A stretch of 64,000 nt of DNA from Scytonema hofmannii PCC 7110 (GTDB lineage Bacteria > Cyanobacteriota > Cyanobacteriia > Cyanobacteriales > Nostocaceae): the NCBI RefSeq assembly GCF_000346485.2, contig NZ_KQ976354.1, forward strand, positions 3,809,436 through 3,873,435, read 5' to 3'. A model generated the notes under the pieces. That model had not been told where the DNA came from, made no database searches, and saw only the letters and a program-made list of their open reading frames with translations. The position numbers and the translations under genes are program-made. Position 1 is the first letter of the stretch. The number at the start of each line of letters is the position of its first letter. Shown here piece after piece: positions 9,724 through 18,818 of this stretch.

Positions 9724-10683
9724 ATGAGTCAGAAACGAATCTTTGTGACGGGTGCAAGTGGTTGTATCGGTCACTATATAAGCGAAACTTTAATACAACA
9801 AACAAACCACGAGCTGTATCTGTTAGTCAGAAATCCAAAAAAACTGCAAGTTGATACGCACGCACGTCCCGGTATCACTGTATTGCAAGGCGATCTGCAA
9901 GAAATAGGGCAATTTGCTGACTTGTTGAAAACAGTAGATGTAGCCGTATTAACAGCAACGGCTTGGGGTGGGGAAGAAACATATGAAATTAATGTAACCA
10001 AAACTTTAGAATTGCTCAACTTGTTAGATCCACAAAAATGCGAACAAGTTATCTATTTTTCCACGGCTAGTGTTTTGGATAGTCACAACCAACCATTAAA
10101 AGAAGCAGGAGAAATAGGGACAGATTATATCCGTTCTAAATATGACTGCTTGCAAAAGATACCACAATTAGCGATCGCACATTCAGTCACCTCCGTGTTT
10201 CCAACTTTAGTATTGGGTGGCGATCGCAAAAAACCTTATTCGCATGCAACATCTGGTATTCCAGAAGTCACAAAATATGTAAATTTAATTCGTTTTTTGA
10301 GTGCTGATGGAAGCTTTCACTTTATTCACGGGCAAGATATTGCTACTGTCGTGCGATACTTAATAGATAATCCGCCAAAAGAAGAAAAAACACGCCGATT
10401 TGTATTAGGTCAGAAGCAAATAACTGCAAACCAAGCTATTCAAGAAGTTTGTAGCTATCTTGGGAAAAAAATTTACTTTCGCATCCCCTTATCTGTATCA
10501 TTAGCCAACTTAATTATCGTTTTATTCCGCATCCAGATGGCTGCTTGGGATAGGTTTTGTATGAACTATCGACATTTTACTTACAACACTGTCGTTAATC
10601 CTGCCAGTTTTGCATTACCAAATTATTGCGAAACCATGAGCGATGTTTTGAAAATAAGTGGAGTATATAGCAATCCTAGTTGA
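9724..10683 (+). CDS. NAD(P)-dependent epimerase/dehydratase family protein
   Basis: A 319-residue extended short-chain dehydrogenase/reductase. The N-terminal Rossmann loop is VTGASGCIGHYI (about 8-19). A candidate active site is the Ser/Thr tract YFSTASVLD with the Tyr-x3-Lys motif DYIRSKYDC. Such proteins act on nucleotide sugars, sterols or flavonoid-like substrates; the substrate cannot be told. ATG at 9724 is preferred over a TTG two codons upstream. It stands alone, about 120 bases after hemE, separated by the heptamer repeat. Confidence 0.88.
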   Translation: MSQKRIFVTGASGCIGHYISETLIQQTNHELYLLVRNPKKLQVDTHARPGITVLQGDLQEIGQFADLLKTVDVAVLTATAWGGEETYEINVTKTLELLNLLDPQKCEQVIYFSTASVLDSHNQPLKEAGEIGTDYIRSKYDCLQKIPQLAIAHSVTSVFPTLVLGGDRKKPYSHATSGIPEVTKYVNLIRFLSADGSFHFIHGQDIATVVRYLIDNPPKEEKTRRFVLGQKQITANQAIQEVCSYLGKKIYFRIPLSVSLANLIIVLFRIQMAAWDRFCMNYRHFTYNTVVNPASFALPNYCETMSDVLKISGVYSNPS

Positions 10684-11188
10684 AATCTCTGATTAGCGTC
10701 GGGAGAACTGATATAAAGCTAGAGTACTCTGATAGCGATCAAAAACATCTTAAAACTTCTAATTTTTTTAAATTAGAAAGCAGACGTAAAAGTTGATCTT
10801 CGTCCCCCATTACATAGCTTTTTCATTAAAAAACGCATACAACGTGTATACGGGCATCTACACCCTGTTTTAATGTGTCAAAATCCGTATTGGCGCAATA
10901 TTCAACATACATACTAAATTTTGTCAAACGCTTGTGAAAATTTGTATTGCTTGATGAGAACGTAGCACGAGCATCATTAGACGACATTTCATTGAAATTG
11001 TCAGAAAAACCCAATACAAACCAACTTCAGTGATATTTTGACAATCACTATAGCGTTTCCCAGTCTGGTGAGGTACGATTTGAAATCTGCTTGTATTTTT
11101 GATAAGAGTTAAAAAAATTTAGGTGTACCTCAGGTGCTTGGGAAAGGCTATAACTGATAAACTTAGCCCAAATGATTAACAAATAGAA
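10684..11188. other. Intergenic region with a MITE-like inverted repeat
   Basis: About 500 bases without a convincing gene. A 62-codon minus-strand frame (10826-11014) matches nothing I recognise and is not called. The 3' part holds the inverted-repeat element listed separately and the presumed promoter of the TauE/SafE gene. Confidence 0.45.
11049..11152. repeat. MITE-like element with 28-bp imperfect terminal inverted repeats
   Basis: The left arm (11049-11076) begins TATAGCGTTTCCCA and ends GAGGTAC; the right arm (11125-11152) begins GTACCTC and ends TGGGAAAGGCTATA. About 48 bases separate them and no coding capacity is seen. This looks like a small non-autonomous element sitting about 35 bases upstream of the next gene. 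Confidence 0.7.
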
Positions 11189-12019
11189 ATGAGTAGAAAT
11201 ACTAAATTTTTGGGTGGCATCTTACAAGAACGTCGTTCGCGATTGGGATTTATCTATGCAGTACCGATTGGTGTATTAGGAGGTCTAATTGGTCTGGGAG
11301 GGGCAGAATTTCGACTACCTGTACTAGCAGGTGTTTTAGGATATCCCGCACGTCAAGCCGTACCTCTTAATCTAGCGGTTAGCTTAGTGACAATTATTGC
11401 ATCCCTAATAATACGTGGTAGTACTCTTTCTTTCGACTTAGTTATTCCGTTGTTACCTGTACTCTTTTCTTTAATTGCTGGAGCGGTTATTACTGCTTTT
11501 TTTGGAGCATCATTGGCAGGACGATTAACAAATGAACAACTTGAGCGAATTATTCTAATATTGCTAGTAGTGATTGGTTTTGCACTGATTATTGAAAGTT
11601 TCTTGCCTCAACAGTTACCAGCTTTTTTACCGAATATATTACCCTTGCGTATCATAGCGGGAATATTATTTGGGCTAGCAATTGGACTTGTCAGTAGTCT
11701 TTTAGGTGTTGCTGGTGGAGAAGTAATCATTCCAACACTAGTTTTTGCTTTCGGTGCAGATATTAAAACAGCAGGTACGGCTAGCCTTTTAGTTAGCTTA
11801 CCCACTGTAGCTGTAGGAGTTATTCGTTATGCAACCCGTAAAGCTTTTGTGGAAAAACAAGCATTAACTGATACAGTCGCTCCTATGGGTGTAGGGTCGG
11901 TGATTGGTGCTGTTATCGGAGGTATGCTAGTTGGAATTATCCCAGCTTCAGTGTTAAAAGTTGTACTTGGTTTGATTTTGAATATTTCAGCATTTCGAGT
12001 TTTTCGTAAAACCCACTAA
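11189..12019 (+). CDS. Sulfite exporter TauE/SafE family permease
   Basis: A 276-residue membrane protein with about eight hydrophobic segments arranged as two related halves. Each half carries the glycine-rich family motif: GVLGGLIGLGGAEFRLPVL near 27-45 and GLVSSLLGVAGGEVIIPTL near the start of the second half. The family moves sulfite, sulfonates or other small organic anions across the inner membrane; the substrate is not predictable. The gene is monocistronic in this window, behind a MITE-like repeat. Confidence 0.93.
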   Translation: MSRNTKFLGGILQERRSRLGFIYAVPIGVLGGLIGLGGAEFRLPVLAGVLGYPARQAVPLNLAVSLVTIIASLIIRGSTLSFDLVIPLLPVLFSLIAGAVITAFFGASLAGRLTNEQLERIILILLVVIGFALIIESFLPQQLPAFLPNILPLRIIAGILFGLAIGLVSSLLGVAGGEVIIPTLVFAFGADIKTAGTASLLVSLPTVAVGVIRYATRKAFVEKQALTDTVAPMGVGSVIGAVIGGMLVGIIPASVLKVVLGLILNISAFRVFRKTH

Positions 12020-12033
12020 CCAATTTAGCCTGT

Positions 12034-12061
12034 AAGGGGGGAAAGTAGCGAAAATCCCCCA
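12034..12061 (+). terminator. Possible terminator hairpin after the TauE/SafE gene
   Basis: GGGGGG and CCCCC arms enclose about 15 bases shortly after the stop codon at 12019. There is no strong T-tract, so the call is tentative. Confidence 0.35.
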
Positions 12062-12142
12062 ACAGTATCCGGTATAAGCAAGAAACCAAAAAAACTTCAA
12101 CCCTATCCCCAAAATCGAGTTTTTCCATCAGTTAAATGTTAA

Positions 12143-12400
12143 GTAATATTTCGCCAACAGTATCTTCCCGGCTCTTCCGTACTTAGTGGGCTAAATTATT
12201 ATGAAATCAGCATCGCGACAGTCAGACTGGACAATGGTCGATATGGAACACAAGGGCTAATAAAGGACAAGGTCGCTGGACACCAATTACTGATGGACTT
12301 GCAGCTTCTACCTTGGGCGGCAGCATACCACAACAGTAAAATAACACAAGATAAGCACGAAAGTATCAAGCTGATTATATGCCCGACAGAGTTGAAATAA
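12143..12400 (+). pseudogene. Start-less reading frame, probable C-terminal remnant of a larger gene
   Basis: An 85-codon open frame runs from just after a stop at 12140 to TAA at 12398-12400. No ATG, GTG or TTG lies in the first half; the only ATG is in LLMDLQLLPW. The translation (YLPGSSVLSGLNYYEIS, then GRYGTQGLIKDKVAGHQ) reads like real protein but I cannot assign it. Its end overlaps the start of the Imm52-like gene by 22 bases, as a toxin gene would overlap its immunity gene. I infer a truncated effector or toxin C-terminus; this rests on position only. Confidence 0.4.
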
Positions 12401-13131
12401 TCGTCATTACCAAAAGTTCTCTTCGTAGCTGTGCGGGTCTAGAGCATCTGCTCAATGCCTTTGAGAGCATCAAAGAGTTGACCCCAACCCACTGGGGTAC
12501 AGATGAACGCGCACCTAACCCATACGACCGTAACGATTTACTAGCTACAGTGAGTGCGTTCAAAAGTGATTTTAATATGCCCAGTCTGCACCGAAGACAA
12601 GCCCCTCGTTACAAAGCTTATTTTTCAGCCAGCGATCGGGGTCTTAATTATGTCAGTGTGGAGTTTGGCTCTTCCCTTCAAAACAAGGACTTGCACCGTG
12701 TCTTTTTACTTGGTGATGCGATCGCTGCACAACTAGAGGCAGAGTTTGGTATTGTTCACCCAGTCTGGCTTGAAGGTAGTCAAGAATACTGTGCCTCCGG
12801 GAAAATCACCGCTTCGGAATTGCAAAAATATGGTCCGTCTCCTGTATGTGCTCGTACCTGGTTTGGTTCACATCTAGTACAGTTGATTAGTAGCAAACGC
12901 TTATTCCTCTCTGGTGCAATTATCCACAATACACCATGGGGTGGAGTACAGTTAGACTTGGTGCAACATCCTTGGAAAAGCGACTTGGAGACGTTAAGCA
13001 ACCGCCAAAGGTCGGTGATGAAGCATCTACAGCCCTCTGGCGTGTTCGGTGACTATACGCAATTCCTAAATTATCAGCCAGGATCGAACTGGATACCTAT
13101 TCTAGATAAAATTTCTCACAAGGTAGGATGA
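12379..13131 (+). CDS. Imm52-like hypothetical protein (possible immunity protein)
   Basis: A 250-residue soluble protein with no signal peptide. The pattern of an early LTPTHW motif, a middle alpha/beta region (RGLNYVSVEFGSSL) and a late WGGVQLDLVQHPW stretch resembles Imm52-type immunity proteins of polymorphic toxin systems, but the match is from memory and weak. It starts inside the tail of the start-less frame upstream and its TGA overlaps the next ATG (ATGA), so three units were once one operon. If the upstream frame is a toxin remnant, this is an orphaned immunity gene. Confidence 0.5.
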   Translation: MPDRVEIIVITKSSLRSCAGLEHLLNAFESIKELTPTHWGTDERAPNPYDRNDLLATVSAFKSDFNMPSLHRRQAPRYKAYFSASDRGLNYVSVEFGSSLQNKDLHRVFLLGDAIAAQLEAEFGIVHPVWLEGSQEYCASGKITASELQKYGPSPVCARTWFGSHLVQLISSKRLFLSGAIIHNTPWGGVQLDLVQHPWKSDLETLSNRQRSVMKHLQPSGVFGDYTQFLNYQPGSNWIPILDKISHKVG

Positions 13132-13756
13132 GTAAACTTTTCATATTAGAGCGATTACACCAAGCTATTGGTCTGAAACAAACAGTCAGAGGTATAGATC
13201 TGTCGGGTCTTGATTTGCGTCAGGTAGATCTAACAGGACTAGTTGCAGAAGGTTTGCTAGCTCAGAATGCACACTCGACTATGCTTTACTTACACAAGCA
13301 CAGTTAATGGAAGCGGACTTTACTGGAGCAAACCTAAATGGTGTGCATCTGGCAAATGCGAACGTGGGATTAGCAACATTCAACCGAGCATCAATGCGCC
13401 AGATCTGCTTACAGTATGCACTCTTCATCAACGGCTACTGCAAAGACGCTCTTCTAGAGGAAGCTAACTTGACTGGTGCTGAGCTAGCAGGTTTCCTATT
13501 CTTCGGTAGCTGTTTGAATCGAGCCGTGCTTCGGAAGGTGAAAGCCGACAACACGGGTTTTAACCGTGCAATGATGGTACAGGCTGACCTACAGGGCGGA
13601 AGCTTCGTAGGAGCAACTTTCAATAAAGCTGACCTAACTCAAGCTAACCTTACGTCCGGGGATTTCTCCCAGGCTGACTTTCGAGAGGCAAAACTAGATG
13701 GAGTAAACTGGGACGACACCCTACTAAAAGATGCATTATTCGATCCCAGAGTTTGA
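13128..13756 (+). pseudogene. Pentapeptide-repeat protein gene broken by one frameshift
   Basis: ATG at 13128 overlaps the preceding stop (ATGA). The first frame reads RGIDLSGLDLRQVDLTG, which is pentapeptide-repeat sequence, then runs out of frame near 13266-13270 and stops at about 13309. The repeat resumes in another frame (LDYALLTQAQLMEADFTGANL) and continues to the stop at 13756. Restoring one base near 13268 would join the two into a protein of about 209 residues. The A(D/N)LxX repeats predict a right-handed quadrilateral beta-helix. It is either a genuine pseudogene or a sequencing error. The intact downstream part could still be translated from ATG at 13307 (149 residues). Confidence 0.8.
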
Positions 13757-13767
13757 TCTTATCAAAT

Positions 13768-13842
13768 AGACATCTCCAGAAATTAATTATGCATTACCCA
13801 AAAGTCTTGGTAGGGGCGCAAGGCATTGCGCCCCTACGAGTT
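13768..13842. repeat. Dispersed palindromic repeat (AGACATCTCCAGAAAT family)
   Basis: It begins AGACATCTCCAGAAATTAAT and contains the hairpin GGGGCGCAAGGCATTGCGCCCC. The same unit, including the TTGGTAGGGGCGCAA segment, recurs at 27841-27906; shorter relatives are at 57172 and 32957. Confidence 0.8.
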
Positions 13843-14150
13843 TTTAACAATTTTTGGAAAATCAGGTTCTAAACCGTTTTTGGTATAAACAATAATCTTG
13901 TCCTAGCGATCGCGTGGATTTGATTTGCAACAGATAGTTTCTCACTCTTGCACAGCTTGCACAAATATGCCTAACCTTTTCTCTGTATGGTAAATAAACT
14001 AATACCAAGTTGAAAACAGAATGTGACAGATAGTATAGTGAAATTTAGCCCAGGCAAAGCTTTCCCAATCCAAAATCCCAAATCTCTCATCCCAAATGGT
14101 ATAAAATATGACTAAATTTTTGGTTGGGAGGATACCAGCTTCCCCAAGAA
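13843..14150. other. Intergenic region between convergent genes
   Basis: Nothing coding is seen. Near 14067-14105 there is an AATCCAAAATCCCAAAT-type repeat related to the one at 8312, in the same orientation. Confidence 0.5.
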
Positions 14151-15779
14151 CTAGAAACGAAAAGTAGTCCGGATAACTCCTACATAAACCGTGTCGTTGC
14201 TGTCGTTATGCTCTGGATTTGTAACCATAAACACTCCCGGCGTGATATAAATGTTTTTGGTGGCTCTGAAGCGATAGAAGGCTTCCAGATGAAAGGAAGT
14301 GTCTGGATCGGTAAAGTCATTGCCGAAATCGTTGCTAGTCACTTTAGGTGGTTGACCAACTACAATACCAGCTAAGTTACCTTCTCCACCAAGATCGGGG
14401 AAGATTAAGGTGATTGCATAGTTAAAGATATTGGCTTCTGGTTCACCGGATAAGTCTTCTGCTTTTGCTTTGGTGTAGCCAACCCAACCGCCTAAGGTAA
14501 AGTTAGAGCTAATATCAAGCCTAGCCTCAAGACCAAAGGAATTAGCTGTTATATGATCTGCATCTCCATCAAAAGGGTCATTAGCAAGCTCGCTCCCGGT
14601 TCCTGTATCAAGCAGATTGTAGGAGCGCACATACGTCAAACTCAGATGCAATTCATCATTGGGTTCCACATAGACTTGGGCAATAGCTCCATAAGGACCT
14701 TTGAAAATTCCAGACCTGGTATCGTCGGTATCTTCAGCTAAATAACCTAACCCCACACTGACAACGTCATTCAATTCATAATTTATGCCAGCCCCCGTGC
14801 TTCCGATTTGTCGATATATAGGGTTGCGTCGCCCAAAACGAGAGATAGCACCACGACCACTGCTATCTAATGGATTGAGCGAGATGGCAAAGTCATCAGC
14901 AGAAGCTAGTGCATTAATGTAGACAGTTGCTTGCTTAGAAATGGGGAAGCTATATTGAAGTGTACTCAACTCAAATTCATTATCATTACTCCCCTCAAAC
15001 CCCAAGCGAGTCATGGTAGTACCTGTGACATCATCATCAAACTTAGGAATATCTCTCGCTTGTAATTGAAGTATTAAATTGTCTTTCCCTGTGAAACTGG
15101 TCTCCAAGCTCAAACGCAGTCGGCTACCAAAGATGATGCTTTCCTCCACTGGCTCATCGTCGTCGTCAGCCTGATTGTTACCAATAGCTCCAGCAATGGC
15201 AAAGATGGCGTCTCCTTTGAGCTTGACAGTTGGTGAAAACTGTTGCGCTGCTAGCTGGGATGAAACTACTTCTACATTTTCTATCCTTCCCCGTAAAGCT
15301 GATAGCTCTGCTGCAAATTCTGATTGCAGCCTTTGCACGGTGACCAAGTCCTCTTTCTTAACCAACTCAGCAGTACCCGCAGCAATTAGCTTGTTAATCT
15401 GGTTCAAGCAGGTGTCTAGACCCCCTGCAAACTCATATCGGCTGAGACTGCGATCGCCTCGATAGGTATTATCGGGATATCCAACAATGCATTCGTAGCG
15501 CTCTATCAGAGATTGTAAAGCTTGAAATGCCCAGTCATTGGGATTGACATCAGACAGTTGAGAAACAGAATTTACTTGAACCGGGGTGTTTGTTTTTTGT
15601 GAGTATTGATTAGTTTGTTCGAGAGAAAGAGTAGGTTGCTCTGAGACTAAAACTTTATTATCTAGATTCACTTTAGTGTCAGGAACCTCACCAGCAAGGG
15701 TACTGCTGGCTACTAATAGCAAAGTTGTACTAAGGAGAAGTGATTCAATCCTTAGTACAGTCCATACGTACTTAAGCAT
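14151..15779 (-). CDS. SLH-domain outer-membrane porin (OprB/SomA type, iron-uptake-porin family)
   Basis: A cyanobacterial porin of about 542 residues. It has a hydrophobic signal sequence (LRIESLLLSTTLLLVASSTLAGE), then an S-layer-homology domain that anchors it to peptidoglycan (SQLSDVNPNDWAFQALQSL, YPDNTYRGDRSLSRYEFA), a short coiled coil (LVTVQRLQSEFAAELSALRG), and a C-terminal OprB-like beta-barrel with alternating strands ending in TTFRF, a terminal-Phe outer-membrane signature. The frame extends to a TTG at 15809; ATG at 15779 gives a compact signal peptide and ATG at 15794 is also possible. Annotation as an iron-uptake porin follows family naming; the actual solute range is unknown. 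Confidence 0.92.
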   Translation of the reverse strand: MLKYVWTVLRIESLLLSTTLLLVASSTLAGEVPDTKVNLDNKVLVSEQPTLSLEQTNQYSQKTNTPVQVNSVSQLSDVNPNDWAFQALQSLIERYECIVGYPDNTYRGDRSLSRYEFAGGLDTCLNQINKLIAAGTAELVKKEDLVTVQRLQSEFAAELSALRGRIENVEVVSSQLAAQQFSPTVKLKGDAIFAIAGAIGNNQADDDDEPVEESIIFGSRLRLSLETSFTGKDNLILQLQARDIPKFDDDVTGTTMTRLGFEGSNDNEFELSTLQYSFPISKQATVYINALASADDFAISLNPLDSSGRGAISRFGRRNPIYRQIGSTGAGINYELNDVVSVGLGYLAEDTDDTRSGIFKGPYGAIAQVYVEPNDELHLSLTYVRSYNLLDTGTGSELANDPFDGDADHITANSFGLEARLDISSNFTLGGWVGYTKAKAEDLSGEPEANIFNYAITLIFPDLGGEGNLAGIVVGQPPKVTSNDFGNDFTDPDTSFHLEAFYRFRATKNIYITPGVFMVTNPEHNDSNDTVYVGVIRTTFRF

Positions 15780-15880
15780 TTTAAGGGTGAGCATTAGGGC
15801 AGATGTCAAACTGATAACAAATTAGAATTTTGATAAATAAAAAATGTGCTCGCACCCCTAAGAAACTTGGTTACCGATCG

Positions 15881-15945
15881 CTGGTCGCTGGTCGCTGGTC
15901 ACTGGTCACCGATCACTGGTCACTGGTCACTGGTCACTGGTCAAT
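15881..15945. repeat. Heptanucleotide tandem repeat (CACTGGT/CGCTGGT)
   Basis: About nine units of GGTCACT and GGTCGCT variants. The TGA stop of the minus-strand ABC exporter gene (15941-15943) is part of the repeat. Confidence 0.95.
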
Positions 15946-17800
15946 TACACAGATGCTCAATGCTTTCTTCATTGTTGGTATTTTGGGGGTAAATAGCAAG
16001 TTGTATTCTGTACAGGGCAGCATAGCAACCGTTATTTTGCATGAGTTCCTTATGGGTACCGCGCTCGACCACACGCCCGCCCTCAAGGTAGAGAATTACA
16101 TCGGCGTGAGCTACCAAGTGCAAGTCATGGGTAATGATAAAAGTGGTGCGACCTTGGGCTAAATTTTCCAAAGCTGCAATTACCGCACGTTCATTTTCCT
16201 TGTCCAAACCAGTGGTTGGTTCATCCCAAATCAGGATGGGGGCATTACGGATAGCAGCACGGGCGATCGCAATCCGTTGGCGTTGTCCACCAGATAAGGT
16301 AGCGCCACGGTCACCCAGGATGGTATCATAGCCATCCGGCAACGCCATGATGAAGTCATGAGCATTGGCAAGGCGTGCAGCCGCCTCAATCTTCTTCTCT
16401 GATGCACCCAGTGAGCCATAAGCAATGTTTTCTCGTACACTGGTGGCAAATAAGACACTCTCTTGCAGCACAATGCTGATCTGCCGCCGCAAGGAATCCA
16501 GTTTGTACTCGCGGATGTCGTGTCCGTCGATCAGAATGCGACCCTCTAAGGGATCGTAGAGGCGTAAGAGTAAACTGATTAGAGTTGACTTACCACCGCC
16601 AGAAGGACCAACCAGCGCAATCTGCTGACCGGGCTGTACCTCCAAGTTAAGATTTTTGAAGACGTTCTTTTCCGGTTCATAAGCAAAGGTAACATTCTCA
16701 AAACGCACCGCGCCTCGAAAAGGGGGAGCATTGAGCGCACCCCGTGAATCGCGAATTTCGGGTACAATGTCTAGTATGTCTATGATTCGCTCGCCCGAAG
16801 CTGTCGCCTTGGTAATCTGCTCTGTGTACCTGGCAAGTTGACCAATGGGCTTAAAGGCGTTCTTGAGGTAGGTAATGAATATCAGCAAATCTCCTGGTGT
16901 AATCACATGACGCAGCACGAGTTGTACGCCCCGCCACAACACGAGTGCTGTTGCGATCGCTGCTAAGACTTCCACTACGCGCTCTTGCCTTGAATGCAGT
17001 TTTTCCACCAGAGCGTCTTCTTTGAGGTTCTTTTTGTTATGGATAGAAAAAGTCTTCTCCAGCATGTCCTCTAGAGAGAGCGCTTGTACTACTTTGATAG
17101 CACTGAAGGCTTCGGCGGCGTCAGCAGCCATTGCCCCTTCACGTCTGCGTTGCTTGCGGGCAACCTCCTTGAGGCGCTTCGTTGCGTGTAGACTGTAGAG
17201 GACAAATAGAGGAAAAACCGCGATCGCAATGAGAGCCAATTCCAAATTGAGCCAGAAAACGATGCATAACATCCCCACTAGGGTAAGGATACTGGTCAAC
17301 AGTGGCACAACACCAGTGACCGTCACCCCCCGCAGCCGCTCAATATCATGTATCACCCTGGTCATTAAGTCCCCACTTCTGGCTTTGTAATGAAAGGACA
17401 GAGAGAGACGCTGAAGGTGAGTGTAAAGAATGCCACGAACTTCAGCGATAATACGGTTAGCTGCAAGTGATAGGCCCAGAGTACTAAAGTAGGCAGCGCC
17501 AGACCGCAACCCGGCGATCGCCACCATCGCCAATGCCAGGACGGTAATAAGCGACACAGGGTTCAATCCATTCAAGAATGGAATTCCCAAAGACTTGGTG
17601 TTAAAGCCAGTTGCCATTATCTGGTCAAAAAGAATTTTTAACGGCCAAGGCTCCAGTAACGCCAAGCCAGTCTTAGTCAGGAGTGCCAGCACAGAGATTG
17701 CTAGCAAGAATCCTTGTTTGCGAATTTGCGGCCAGAATCTACGTACAATCTCCCATAGACCAGGTATCGATTTCTGAAGTTTTTGAGGACTACGGCTCAC
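15941..17800 (-). CDS. ABC exporter, fused permease/ATPase (ABCB/MsbA type)
   Basis: A 619-residue half-transporter in the typical order: membrane domain of six helices (about 30-330), then nucleotide-binding domain. Visible motifs are Walker A GPSGGGKS (398-405), signature LSGGQ (502-506), Walker B ILIWDE (522-527) and the H-loop ITHDLH. The final hydrophobic Walker B position before Asp is Trp rather than the usual Leu. It would work as a dimer exporting a lipid, glycolipid or small molecule across the inner membrane. It is a close paralog of the exporter at 18819-20660, with long identical stretches in the ATPase domain, so the two may heterodimerise. Last gene of the ten-gene minus-strand run, 24 bases after the aldo/keto reductase. 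Confidence 0.95.
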   Translation of the reverse strand: MSRSPQKLQKSIPGLWEIVRRFWPQIRKQGFLLAISVLALLTKTGLALLEPWPLKILFDQIMATGFNTKSLGIPFLNGLNPVSLITVLALAMVAIAGLRSGAAYFSTLGLSLAANRIIAEVRGILYTHLQRLSLSFHYKARSGDLMTRVIHDIERLRGVTVTGVVPLLTSILTLVGMLCIVFWLNLELALIAIAVFPLFVLYSLHATKRLKEVARKQRRREGAMAADAAEAFSAIKVVQALSLEDMLEKTFSIHNKKNLKEDALVEKLHSRQERVVEVLAAIATALVLWRGVQLVLRHVITPGDLLIFITYLKNAFKPIGQLARYTEQITKATASGERIIDILDIVPEIRDSRGALNAPPFRGAVRFENVTFAYEPEKNVFKNLNLEVQPGQQIALVGPSGGGKSTLISLLLRLYDPLEGRILIDGHDIREYKLDSLRRQISIVLQESVLFATSVRENIAYGSLGASEKKIEAAARLANAHDFIMALPDGYDTILGDRGATLSGGQRQRIAIARAAIRNAPILIWDEPTTGLDKENERAVIAALENLAQGRTTFIITHDLHLVAHADVILYLEGGRVVERGTHKELMQNNGCYAALYRIQLAIYPQNTNNEESIEHLCN

Positions 17801-17824
17801 TGCAACTCCTTGTTTTGTGATTTC

Positions 17825-18799
17825 CTACTCCGTAACTCCGACCATGGCAGTTTCCCGCTCATCAATCTGACTCTCTAAGCAATTGAGCAGATTGTTTCTC
17901 TCTTCAGCAGACAAGACTCTATCCCCTGCTTTGCTGTTTGTAGCTGCTTGTTCGGGGGACTTGGCTCCGGGGATTGCCACGGGCTGTACTGGGTGCGAGA
18001 TGACAAAACCCAGGGCTGCTGTAACCATTTCCTCTCCAGGAGTCAATGTTTTTTTGAGATTTTCGACTGTAGCAATGTGGTTCTGGATTTTTAATTGTTT
18101 GCTTTCTTTCTTGTACCACTTGGCTCTGACAGAATCGGTAAAGACTGTATCGTTTGAGTATTTGCCAGACAAAAGACCTTTGGCGAGAGGCCCGCGCACC
18201 AATACAGCAATACCATGTTCCTGGCAATAGGGCAATATTTGGGACTCGGCATCGCGATTCAATAGCGAATATTCCAACTCCACCACACGACAGGTGTTAT
18301 TGGCATTAAATCGTTTCAAAGCTTCAAAATTATTAGTTGATATGCCGTATACTCGGATATGACCTTGTTGTTTAAGAACTTCAAAGGCTTCCAGGTAAAT
18401 GGTAGGATCTTCAATATCCCCCTCATGGCAAAGTAGTGCGTCGATCCAGTCAGTACGCAGGCGATACAAGGAAGCATGAGCGCAAAGGCGGATGTTATCT
18501 ACTGAATCTTTTGGTATGTGTTGATGAGTACGATTGCCCCAATGACCGATCTTGCTGACGAGGTGGACTTTGTGACGGATACCTGTCAATGCTACCCCCA
18601 ATCGCTGTTCGGACAATCCTTGGGGAATGCCGTATGACTCAGCACAGTCAAACAAATTCACGCCATTGTCGATAGCACTGCGTACAGTAGCGAAAGCAGT
18701 TGCATCGTCAATCTCGCCCCATTGATTACCGATATTCCAAGTGCCCAAACCGATAGCTGATACTTTCCATCCTGTTTGCCCGAATTCTCTATAAAGCAT
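17825..18799 (-). CDS. Aldo/keto reductase
   Basis: A 324-residue (alpha/beta)8-barrel NADPH-dependent oxidoreductase. The catalytic tetrad appears as Asp and Tyr in FDCAESYG, Lys in HLVSKIGHWG and His in ALLCHEGD. ATG at 18799 is chosen because it has a good Shine-Dalgarno (AGGAG, spacing about 8) and begins with the family-typical MLYREFGQTGWKVSAIGLG; the longer frame to 18889 would run into the upstream gene. It is wedged between two paralogous ABC exporters (19 and 24 base gaps). In this setting it may reduce a sugar or lipid intermediate, but the substrate is not visible. Confidence 0.93.
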   Translation of the reverse strand: MLYREFGQTGWKVSAIGLGTWNIGNQWGEIDDATAFATVRSAIDNGVNLFDCAESYGIPQGLSEQRLGVALTGIRHKVHLVSKIGHWGNRTHQHIPKDSVDNIRLCAHASLYRLRTDWIDALLCHEGDIEDPTIYLEAFEVLKQQGHIRVYGISTNNFEALKRFNANNTCRVVELEYSLLNRDAESQILPYCQEHGIAVLVRGPLAKGLLSGKYSNDTVFTDSVRAKWYKKESKQLKIQNHIATVENLKKTLTPGEEMVTAALGFVISHPVQPVAIPGAKSPEQAATNSKAGDRVLSAEERNNLLNCLESQIDERETAMVGVTE

Positions 18800-18818
18800 G
18801 ATAAATTCTCCTGTTTGT

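Noticed and set aside
10826-11014. 62-codon minus-strand frame in the intergenic region
   Set aside because: No ribosome-binding site, no recognisable family; could be a repeat remnant but I cannot support it.
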